Assembly (NCBI GenBank): GCA_025924435.1
Contig: JAICIL010000264.1
Span: 1-6,385 of the forward strand
DNA length: 6,385 bases
Reading direction: 5' to 3'
Source of the DNA: Chloroflexia bacterium
GTDB lineage: Bacteria; Chloroflexota; Chloroflexia; Thermomicrobiales; JALYUS01
Notes under the pieces: model-generated
Databases searched by the model: none
Seen by the model: the letters and a program-made list of their open reading frames with translations, nothing else
Told to the model about the DNA's origin: nothing
Made by a program: the position numbers and the translations under genes
Part shown: piece by piece, positions 1 to 5,229 of the stretch
Position numbering within the stretch: the stretch's first letter is position 1
Layout: each line of letters opens with the position of its first letter

Positions 1-20
1 GCACGACCCGCCGAATTAAA

Positions 21-163
21 GAACCTCACCCCCCGCCCCCTCACCATCGCGATGGAGAGGGGGAGCGAGCCTCTATGAGATCGGAGCGTTTGGCGGAACA
101 CCGAATATTCGCAATGAGTCGCCCCTCTCCATTGCGATGGAGAGGGGGCCGGGGGTGAGGTTC
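21..163. repeat. Compound inverted repeat (two nested hairpins), copy 1
   Basis: Positions 21-62 are nearly complementary to 122-163, with only a few mismatches. Each arm also folds on itself. At 122-147, CCCCTCTCCAT and ATGGAGAGGGG pair perfectly around a TGCG loop. The arm at about 35-62 does the same with one mismatch and holds the perfect palindrome CCATCGCGATGG at 44-55. The spacer contains the palindrome CGAATATTCG at 102-111. The outer edge of the right arm overlaps the TGA stop (162-164) of the minus-strand aminotransferase, so the element begins where that gene ends. A second, truncated member lies after hemE. It resembles a dispersed palindromic (REP/MITE-like) element. It may stop or stabilise the aminotransferase transcript, but it has no T-tract, so a canonical terminator role is not supported. 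Confidence 0.8.
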
Positions 164-1500
164 ACCCCGCCACGGCGGCGATGCTCCCTTCGAGGCGATC
201 CACCATCGTCGCGATGCCCGCTTCGTCAATCGTGAGCGGCGGCGCGAAGACGACGAAATTCTTGCCGATGCGAGCGAGCAGGCCGCGCGCGCGCGGCCTG
301 CTCGACCGCCGGGCCAGGGGCGGGGCCGTAGACGGCGGGATCGAGATCGAACCCCTGCAACAGCCCCGCACCCCGCACGTCGCGGATGCCAGGCAGCCGC
401 TCCGCCATCGCGTTCAGCCGCGCGCGGAGCACGTCGCCCATCGCCGCCGCGTTCTCGACCAGATGCTGATCGCGCATCAGTTGCAGCACCGCCAGCCCCG
501 CCGCCGCCGCGACCGGGTTGCCGCCGTAGGTGTGGCCGTGGTGGAACTCGCGCCGCTCTTCCGGCGTGCCGAGAAAGGCGGCCTGCACCTTTTCCTGCAC
601 CAGCACCGCCGAAAGGGGCGCGTAGCCGCCGCTCATCCCCTTGCCGACGCAGAGGAGATCGGGCACGACGCCGAAGTACTCGCCGCCGAACTTCGTGCCG
701 AGCCGCCCGAAGCCGGTGATGATCTCGTCCAGGATGAGCAGCACATTGTGCGTGTCGCACATCGCGCGGAGCATCGGCAGGTATTCGGCGGGCGGCACGG
801 TGAAGCCCGCGCCGCTGACGCTGATCGGCTCGACGATCACGGCGGCGACCGTCTCCGGGTCCTCGGCGAGGATCGTCCGCTCGACGTGCCGCGCGCAGGT
901 GAAGAGGTCGTGCGCGCGGCATTCGTCCAGCGTGTGGTCGTACGGGCAGGCGTTGCAGGTCGGCGGGTGGACATGGAGGAAGCCCGCCACGAGCGGCTCG
1001 AAGACGCTCTTGCGCTCCCAGCCGCCGGATGCCGAGAGCGCGCCCATCGTCGCGCCGTGGTAGCCGCCATAGCGGGCGAGAATCTTGAATTTGTGCGGGT
1101 GGCCGGTCTGCTTGTGGTACTGCCGGGCCATCTTCATCGCCGCCTCGGTCGCCTCGGAGCCGCCGGAGAGCAATTTGACCGCCCCGAAGCCGCTCCCCGC
1201 GAAATCGAGCAGGTCGCGCGTCAGTTCGAGCGCGGTCGGGTTCGTCCCGGCGAGCGGGGGCGCGAAGGCGAGCGTGTGCAACTGCTCCGCCATCGCCCCG
1301 ATCACCGCCCGGTTCCGGTGCCCGACCGAGTTGACGAAGACGCCGGACAGCCCGTCGAGATACTGCTTCCCGGTGTGGTCGGTGACGTTCAGCCCCTCGC
1401 CCTCGACGATCACGAACGGGTCTTCGGCGAAGGATTGCATCTGCCGGAAATCGAGGATCTGCCGCGCGAGCAGTTCCGGCGTCACGAGATCGTCGTACAT
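162..1500 (-). CDS. Class III PLP-dependent aminotransferase, frameshifted near the C-terminus
   Basis: Transfers an amino group between an amino acid and a 2-oxo acid using pyridoxal phosphate; substrate unknown, but the general type is the omega-amino acid/4-aminobutyrate aminotransferases. Numbering from ATG at 1500, visible family motifs are: phosphate-binding GGSEATE at 113-119; YGGYHGATMG at 144-153; LILDEIITGFGR at 255-266, with D258 expected to hold the pyridine nitrogen; CVGKGMSGG at 284-292, with K287 the expected Schiff-base lysine; and HTYGGNP at 323-329. Four cysteines (182, 185, 194, 202) sit in an insert after the YHGAT block. The start is chosen because GGAG (1507-1510) lies six bases upstream and longer starts run into repeat DNA. 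The main frame is intact to about residue 403 and would end at 226 as 424 aa. The normal family ending (RGLLARIGKNFVVFAPPLT and onward) is in another frame that stops at 162. Adding one GC dinucleotide at 276-303 restores a 446-aa protein of usual length. Confidence 0.9.
276..303. repeat. Perfect 28-bp GC-rich palindrome at the frameshift site
   Basis: The 28 bases read identically on both strands: GAGCAGG, then a CCGCGCGCGCGCGG core, then CCTGCTC. The core includes an alternating GC tract, a typical site for dinucleotide slippage in replication and for sequencing or assembly error because of strong secondary structure. It lies exactly where the aminotransferase frame changes. Confidence 0.95.
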
Positions 1501-1506
1501 CGCTCG

Positions 1507-1510
1507 CTCC
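1507..1510 (-). promoter_or_regulatory. Ribosome binding site of the aminotransferase
   Basis: Read on the minus strand, GGAG lies six bases before the ATG at 1500. This fixes the start and rejects longer in-frame starts at and beyond 1572, which would translate the ACTGAGG repeat into the protein. Confidence 0.6.
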
Positions 1511-1519
1511 GTTCGCTGA

Positions 1520-1598
1520 AAGGACTGAGGACTGAGGACCGAGGACTGAGCAGGGGAGCGGCTGTCTCTCACTCCTCATCGCTCAGTCCTCAGTCCTT
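1520..1598. repeat. AGGACTG heptamer tandem repeat with inverted partner
   Basis: Four consecutive 7-base units run from 1521 to 1548 (AGGACTG, AGGACTG, AGGACCG, AGGACTG). Two units in inverted orientation lie at 1584-1597. The 17 bases 1520-1536 are perfectly complementary to 1582-1598. The element fills the divergent intergenic region between the aminotransferase start (1500) and the small membrane protein (1681). It looks like a short tandemly repeated sequence able to form a hairpin. I see no convincing promoter boxes around it for either neighbour. Confidence 0.8.
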
Positions 1599-1680
1599 CG
1601 CGATGATGGCACGCCGCATGCAAATGGGCAAGAGACGGGCGGTGCGTCTCGGATTTCGGCACGAGCGATGTGAGAGAACA

Positions 1681-1863
1681 ATGACACAGGCAACGATGGA
1701 ACATATGATGGGGTTCTACCTCGCGGTCGGCCTGACGATGGCCGTCCTCCCCGGTTTCGTGATGGCGCACGACGGGCGCGCGGTCTATCTGCGCCGCGCC
1801 GGGCAGGCGCTGGTCGCCTTCAGCGTGATCCTGCTCGCCGTCTACACCACGCGGCCCTCCTAA
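1681..1863 (+). CDS. Small predicted membrane protein, 60 aa
   Basis: Not recognised. The protein starts MTQATMEHMMGFYLAVG and has two hydrophobic stretches, about residues 10-29 and 43-56, separated by a polar, basic linker around DGRAVYLRRAG. It therefore looks like a two-helix inner-membrane protein with short tails. The ATG at 1681 has a weak GAGAG ribosome-binding sequence at 1672-1676. The ATGs at 1696, 1705 and 1708 are alternatives and would trim 5 to 9 residues. It is divergent from the aminotransferase and is followed 30 bases later by another tiny membrane ORF. No function can be assigned; it is plausibly a real gene because of its coherent hydrophobic pattern and clean TAA stop. 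Confidence 0.6.
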   Translation: MTQATMEHMMGFYLAVGLTMAVLPGFVMAHDGRAVYLRRAGQALVAFSVILLAVYTTRPS

Positions 1864-1878
1864 TTCCCCCCGATTCTG

Positions 1879-1887
1879 TGCGATACT
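1879..1887 (+). promoter_or_regulatory. Possible extended -10 element for a leaderless transcript
   Basis: TGCGATACT matches the TGn plus TAnnnT-like pattern of an extended -10 box, with G in place of the first T. It ends six bases before the ATG at 1894, so transcription would begin at or next to the start codon. No Shine-Dalgarno sequence precedes that ATG and no good -35 box is seen. This is a weak, short-motif inference. Confidence 0.25.
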
Positions 1888-1893
1888 CGCGGT

Positions 1894-2031
1894 ATGGATG
1901 ATTCTTTCTCTCTCTCCGATGACGAACAGGACGCCGCGCGCTGCCCGATCCCCGCATGGGCGCTCCGACCGCTCGCGATTCTGCTGCCCCTCATCGCCCT
2001 CGCGGCAATCCTCTGGCTCGTGTTGCGGTAG
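1894..2031 (+). CDS. Small predicted C-terminally anchored membrane protein, 45 aa
   Basis: Not recognised. The ORF encodes an acidic, polar N-terminus (MDDSFSLSDDEQDAARC), then a strongly hydrophobic segment from about residue 24 to 43 rich in L, A and I, ending WLVLR just before TAG. This is the shape of a single-span membrane protein with its N-terminus likely cytoplasmic. No ribosome binding site is evident, but a possible -10 box ends six bases upstream, which would fit leaderless translation. It lies 30 bases after the 60-aa membrane ORF and 11 bases before a large inverted repeat. The amino-acid pattern argues for a real gene, but 45 codons is short enough for chance in GC-rich DNA. 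Confidence 0.45.
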   Translation: MDDSFSLSDDEQDAARCPIPAWALRPLAILLPLIALAAILWLVLR

Positions 2032-2042
2032 CAGGGATCACG

Positions 2043-2141
2043 GAACCGCCAAGACGCCAAGGACGCCAAGAGGGAGTCAAGAAAAAGAGAGTCAAATCCT
2101 CTCCTCGCATTTTCTTGGCGTCCTTGGCGTCTTGGCGGTTC
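2043..2141. repeat. 29-bp perfect inverted repeat with purine-rich loop
   Basis: Bases 2043-2071 are perfectly complementary to 2113-2141. Each arm holds three GCCAAG-containing units spaced 9-10 bases apart. The 41-base loop (2072-2112) begins purine-rich (GGGAGTCAAGAAAAAGAGAG). It follows the stop of the 45-aa ORF by 11 bases and precedes the hemC promoter by about 55. As RNA it would form a very stable stem; it lacks a T-tract. The same plan with different bases recurs at 5102-5213, after hemB. It has no coding capacity of its own and resembles non-autonomous dispersed palindromic elements. Confidence 0.85.
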
Positions 2142-2195
2142 GATCGGCTTCCCCCGGCAAATCCAATAAATTCTAGGTAAATCGCGCACAAGACT

Positions 2196-2224
2196 TTGAC
2201 GTTCCGCGGAGGCCGCCGTACGCT
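2196..2224 (+). promoter_or_regulatory. Predicted sigma70-type promoter of the hemCDB operon
   Basis: TTGACG at 2196-2201 matches the -35 consensus in five of six bases. After a 17-base spacer, TACGCT at 2219-2224 keeps the three most important -10 positions (T1, A2, T6). The DNA just upstream, about 2157-2190, is unusually A/T-rich for this window, as an UP-like region would be. Transcription would start near 2231, giving a leader of about 112 bases before hemC. Confidence 0.5.
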
Positions 2225-2227
2225 TCT

Positions 2228-2257
2228 TTCCGAGGGGGCAACGGCGCCCCGTCGGAA
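2228..2257 (+). promoter_or_regulatory. Hairpin in the hemC leader region
   Basis: TTCCGAGGGGG (2228-2238) pairs with CCCCGTCGGAA (2247-2257) with one mismatch around an eight-base loop; outer CTTC (2223-2226) and GAAG (2261-2264) could extend it. It overlaps the predicted transcription start, so only part of it may be in the RNA. It lies directly before the purine-rich stretch (AAGGGGAAG) that could serve as ribosome binding site for the leader ORF at 2272. A regulatory role is inference. Confidence 0.3.
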
Positions 2258-2271
2258 GGGGAAGCACGGTG

Positions 2272-2346
2272 ATGGTGCGCCTACTCCTGCCACATGTCTC
2301 GCCCGATTTCGATCCTCGCTCCACACCCGCGCGGGGGGCACGATGA
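2272..2346 (+). CDS. Possible 24-codon leader ORF overlapping the hemC start
   Basis: An ATG at 2272 opens a 24-codon frame beginning MVRLLLPHVSPDFD and ending in Arg. Its TGA (2344-2346) overlaps the hemC ATG (2343-2345) as ATGA, the same arrangement that joins hemC to hemD and hemD to hemB. A purine-rich AAGGGGAAG (2256-2264) lies seven bases upstream. If translated, it could couple ribosomes into hemC or act as a sensing leader peptide. Any hemC start followed by A creates such a TGA, so the overlap alone is weak evidence, and 24 open codons are not rare in GC-rich DNA. Confidence 0.3.
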   Translation: MVRLLLPHVSPDFDPRSTPARGAR

Positions 2347-3254
2347 GCAATGCACGCCCGGTGCGCGTCGGCACGCGCGGGAGCGCGCTCGCGCTCGCGC
2401 AGGCGGCGCTGGCGATTGCCGCCCTCACCGCCGCCGATCCCGCTACGACGTACGAACCGACCATTATCCGCACCGAGGGAGACCGGGATAAGACGACGCC
2501 GCTCACCGTCATCGGCGGGCAGGGCGTCTTCACCGTCGCCTTGCAGGACGCCTTGCTGCGCGGCGAGGCGGACATGGCCGTCCACAGCGCGAAGGACCTC
2601 CCGCCCGCGACACCGGCGGGCCTCGTCCTCGCCGCATTCCTCGAGCGCGCCGACCCGCGCGATGTTTTCATCTCCCGCCACGGCGTCGGGCTGGCCGCGC
2701 TGCCGTCCGGCGCGCGCGTCGGGACGAGCAGCCGCCGCCGCGCGGTGCAGGCGCGGGCGATCAATCCGGGCATCGAAATCGTCGAACTGCGCGGCAATCT
2801 CGACACGCGGCTGCGCAAGTCCGCCGCGCCGGACTACGACGGCATCATCGTCGCGGCGGCGGGGCTGGATCGGATGGGCTGGCAGGAGCGGATTACGGAG
2901 TATTTGCCGGTAGACCGCTTCGTGCCGTCGCCGGGGCAGGGGGCAATCGGCATCGAATGCCGCGCGGATGATGCGGCGATGATCGCGCGGCTCGCGAAGA
3001 TCGAGCACAGCCCGACGCGGAACGCGGTGACGGCGGAGCGTACCCTGCTCGTCGCGGCGGGCGCGGGCTGCACGATGCCGCTCGCGGGGTACGCCGAACC
3101 GCACGATGACACGCTGAGGCTCTGGGGCATGGCGGCGGACACGGACGAGGCCAACGCCCGCTGGATCGCGTGCACCGCGCCCGCCGCCGATCCGTTCGCC
3201 GCCGGATGGCAACTGGCGGAAGCGCTCGGCGTGGCGACCGGGGTGCGCGCATGA
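2343..3254 (+). CDS. hemC: Hydroxymethylbilane synthase (porphobilinogen deaminase)
   Basis: Cytoplasmic enzyme that joins four porphobilinogens head to tail into hydroxymethylbilane, using a covalently bound dipyrromethane primer. The 303-aa product is of normal family length (E. coli about 313). Visible motifs are VGTRGSALALAQ near the N-terminus; VHSAKDLP at 80-87, with D85 corresponding to the catalytic aspartate; GTSSRRRAVQ at 127-136 and GNLDTRLRK at 151-159, which carry the basic residues that bind substrate carboxylates; and GAGCTMPLAGY, whose C243 is the expected dipyrromethane attachment cysteine. The ATG at 2343 is preceded by a G6 run at 2333-2338, and the protein aligns with the family from its first residues. 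It is the first gene of the operon; its TGA overlaps the hemD ATG. The small residue A83 replaces the Leu or Met usual before KDLP. Confidence 0.97.
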   Translation: MSNARPVRVGTRGSALALAQAALAIAALTAADPATTYEPTIIRTEGDRDKTTPLTVIGGQGVFTVALQDALLRGEADMAVHSAKDLPPATPAGLVLAAFLERADPRDVFISRHGVGLAALPSGARVGTSSRRRAVQARAINPGIEIVELRGNLDTRLRKSAAPDYDGIIVAAAGLDRMGWQERITEYLPVDRFVPSPGQGAIGIECRADDAAMIARLAKIEHSPTRNAVTAERTLLVAAGAGCTMPLAGYAEPHDDTLRLWGMAADTDEANARWIACTAPAADPFAAGWQLAEALGVATGVRA

Positions 3255-4045
3255 ACGAAATCGGGAAGCCGCTCTATGGCTTGCACGTTGTCGTGACGCG
3301 ACCGGAGGGGCGGGCGGACGCGCTGATCGAGCGGCTGGAAAGGCTCGGCGCGACCGTGCTGCACGCGCCGACGATCCGCATCGCCGACCCGCCGTCCTCT
3401 ACCGCCCTCGATGCCGCGCTCCGGCACCTGCCGTCGTACGACTGGATCGTCTGGACGAGCGCGAACGGCGTGTCGCGCACCTTCGCGCGGCTGGCGGCGC
3501 TCGGCCTCGACCCCGATGCGCCCCGCGCATGCCAACTGGCCGTTATCGGCGGCGCGACGGCGCGGGCGCTCGCCGCGTTCGGCCACACCGCCGACCTCGT
3601 CCCGCCGGAGGCCGTCGCGGAATCCTTGCGCGATGTCCTGATCGCGGCGGGTGTCGGCGCGGGGTCGCGGGTGCTGCTGCCGCAGCCCGTCACATCGCGC
3701 GATGTGCTGGCGGTGGGGCTTCGCGCGGCGGGCGCGGTCGTGGATGTCGCGCCCGCGTATCAGACCAAACCGAACACCGAGGCGGCGGACGACGTGCGCC
3801 GCTGGCTGGCGGCGGGCCGGATTGATTGCGCGCTCGTCACCAGCCCGAGCACCGTGCGCGGCCTGCTCGAACTGCTGGGTGGCGACGCGGAAACCCTGCG
3901 CCGCATCCCGCTCGCCTGCATCGGCCCGGTGACGGCGGATGCGGTGCGCGCGCTCGGCATCGAACCGGCGCTCGTCGCCGCCGAACACACGAACGACGGC
4001 CTCGTCGCCGCCCTGATGCATCACCGGACAGGAGCCCGCGCATGA
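3251..4045 (+). CDS. hemD: Uroporphyrinogen-III synthase
   Basis: Cyclises hydroxymethylbilane with inversion of ring D to give uroporphyrinogen III, without a cofactor. The 264-aa length is normal. The family is poorly conserved, but the landmarks are present: HVVVTRPEG at 12-20; DWIVWTSANGV at 64-74; AVIGGATARAL at 97-107; a second-domain ALVTSPSTVRGL at 194-205; and ACIGPVTADAVRALG at 222-236. These fit the two-lobed fold with the active site in the cleft. It is a stand-alone protein, with no fused SUMT/CobA domain. The start ATG at 3251 overlaps the hemC stop (ATGA) and has a GGGG stretch at 3240-3243 as ribosome binding sequence. The direct position behind hemC, whose product is unstable and cyclises non-enzymatically, supports the call. 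Confidence 0.95.
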   Translation: MNEIGKPLYGLHVVVTRPEGRADALIERLERLGATVLHAPTIRIADPPSSTALDAALRHLPSYDWIVWTSANGVSRTFARLAALGLDPDAPRACQLAVIGGATARALAAFGHTADLVPPEAVAESLRDVLIAAGVGAGSRVLLPQPVTSRDVLAVGLRAAGAVVDVAPAYQTKPNTEAADDVRRWLAAGRIDCALVTSPSTVRGLLELLGGDAETLRRIPLACIGPVTADAVRALGIEPALVAAEHTNDGLVAALMHHRTGARA

Positions 4046-5091
4046 ACGACCCGCTCTCGGTTTCCGTGCCCCCCTTCCAGCGTTTCCGCCGCCTGCGGCA
4101 AACGCCGTCACTCCGCCGCCTCGTGCAGGAGACGCGGCTCCATCCGGCAGAGTTCATCTTGCCGCTCTTCGTCGCGCACGGCTTCGATGTGCGCGAGGAG
4201 ATCGGCGCGATGCCCGGCGTCTTCCATCTCTCGGTGGATCGCCTGCAGCACGCCGTCGAGGAGGCGGTGGGCGCGGGCGTGACGAGCGTGCTGCTCTTCG
4301 GCCTGCCGGAGACGAAGGACCCCGGCGCGTCCGAAGCCTTCGCGGCGGACGGCATCGTGCAGCAGGCGGTGCGGCGCATCAAGGCGGATTTTCCGTCGGT
4401 CGTCGTCATCACCGACGTCTGCCTCTGCGCGTACACCGACCACGGCCACTGCGGCCTGCTCACGGATCATGGCACGATTGACAACGACACGACACTGCCC
4501 GTGCTGGCGCGCGTCGCCCTCTCGCACGCCGAGGCGGGGGCGGACATCGTCGCGCCGTCGGACATGATGGATGGCCGGATCGCCGCCATCCGCGCCGCGC
4601 TGGACGCGCGCGGCTTCGCCGAGACGCCGATCATGGCCTACGCCGCCAAGTTCGCCTCCGCCTTCTACGGGCCGTTCCGCGAGGCGGCGCACTCCGCCCC
4701 GTCGCACGGCGACCGCCGCTCGCACCAGATGGACCCCGCGAACGGGCGCGAGGCGCTCCGAGAGATCGCGGCGGACATCGCGGAGGGCGCGGACATGGTG
4801 ATGGTCAAGCCCGCGATGCCCTACCTCGATGTGCTGGCGCAGGCGCGCGCCGCCTTCGATCTGCCGATCACCGCCTATCAGGTGAGCGGCGAGTACTCGA
4901 TGCTCAAGAACGCCGCCCGCAACGGCCTCCTGGACGAACGCCGGGCGATGCTCGAGGCGCTGACGAGCATCAAGCGCGCCGGTGCGGACAGCATCATCAC
5001 CTACGCGGCGGTGGACGCCGCCCGCTGGCTGGCCGAGGAATGGGGCGGCGCCCTCCGCGCCCTCCCCGCCCCCGTCACCGCTGCGGACTAA
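4042..5091 (+). CDS. hemB: Delta-aminolevulinic acid dehydratase (porphobilinogen synthase), zinc type
   Basis: Condenses two 5-aminolevulinates into porphobilinogen, the substrate for HemC. The product is 349 aa, slightly longer than many bacterial forms (about 325-335). Opening motif RFRRLRQTPSLRRLVQET is the family N-terminus. The metal site DVCLCAYTDHGHCG at 125-138 has three cysteines (127, 129, 137), the zinc-dependent version rather than the aspartate-rich magnesium version. Two Schiff-base lysines are seen: K203 in AAKFASAFYGPFR, and K256 in VMVKPAMPYLD. YQVSGEYSML at 279-288 completes the active site. Start ATG at 4042 overlaps the hemD stop and has AGGAG at 4030-4034, seven bases away. 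It is the last tightly coupled gene; a large inverted repeat follows 10 bases after its stop. Confidence 0.98.
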   Translation: MNDPLSVSVPPFQRFRRLRQTPSLRRLVQETRLHPAEFILPLFVAHGFDVREEIGAMPGVFHLSVDRLQHAVEEAVGAGVTSVLLFGLPETKDPGASEAFAADGIVQQAVRRIKADFPSVVVITDVCLCAYTDHGHCGLLTDHGTIDNDTTLPVLARVALSHAEAGADIVAPSDMMDGRIAAIRAALDARGFAETPIMAYAAKFASAFYGPFREAAHSAPSHGDRRSHQMDPANGREALREIAADIAEGADMVMVKPAMPYLDVLAQARAAFDLPITAYQVSGEYSMLKNAARNGLLDERRAMLEALTSIKRAGADSIITYAAVDAARWLAEEWGGALRALPAPVTAAD

Positions 5092-5101
5092 CCGGGAACG
5101 A

Positions 5102-5213
5102 TTGAACCACAGAGGCACAGAGGACACAAAGAGGGAAGTAAGAGGAGAAAGAGAGAAAAACAAAAAACCTCCTTTGTGTTCTTCTCTGTGCCCTCTGTGC
5201 CTCTGTGGTTCAA
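5102..5213. repeat. Inverted repeat between hemB and hemE, CACAGAGG type
   Basis: The 22 bases 5102-5123 are perfectly complementary to 5192-5213, and ACACAAAG (5124-5131) can pair with CTTTGTGT (5172-5179). The arms consist of CACAGAGG-like units repeated about every nine bases. The loop is purine-rich (GAGGGAAGTAAGAGGAGAAA and on). It occupies most of the hemB-hemE gap and ends four bases before the hemE ribosome binding site. It shares its plan with the repeat at 2043-2141: the first 33 bases from GAACC align without gaps at 24 of 33 positions. There is no T-tract and no coding content. Confidence 0.85.
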
Positions 5214-5217
5214 AATG

Positions 5218-5222
5218 AAAGG
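5218..5222 (+). promoter_or_regulatory. Ribosome binding site of hemE
   Basis: AAAGG lies seven bases before the ATG at 5230. The upstream in-frame ATGs at 5176 and 5215 have no such sequence, and the one at 5176 would translate the inverted repeat into protein, so 5230 is preferred. Confidence 0.55.
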
Positions 5223-5229
5223 TTTGACG

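Noticed and set aside
276..303. Programmed ribosomal frameshift in the aminotransferase
   Set aside because: There is no slippery heptamer and no known programmed case in this family; loss of a GC unit or sequence error is simpler.
162..1500. Aminotransferase as HemL (glutamate-1-semialdehyde aminomutase), completing the heme pathway
   Set aside because: It lacks HemL signatures and instead has the HTYGGNP and KGMSGGYAP motifs of other class III aminotransferases.
1521..1597. CRISPR array
   Set aside because: The units are seven-base tandem repeats without spacers, and no cas gene is present.
181..1863. Long plus-strand open frame antisense to the aminotransferase
   Set aside because: Its translation is a low-complexity R/A/E/H-rich shadow of a gene with clear family motifs on the other strand; only its last 60 codons are a plausible gene.
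2251..2342. Cobalamin riboswitch in the hemC leader (GGGGAAGCACGGTGATGG followed by GCCACATGT)
   Set aside because: Short stretches resemble the conserved core, but the GCCACTGT box is imperfect and no B12 box follows before hemC; the leader is too short for a full aptamer.
5176..5229. Longer HemE start at 5176
   Set aside because: It would translate the inverted repeat into protein and lacks a ribosome binding site; AAAGG supports 5230.
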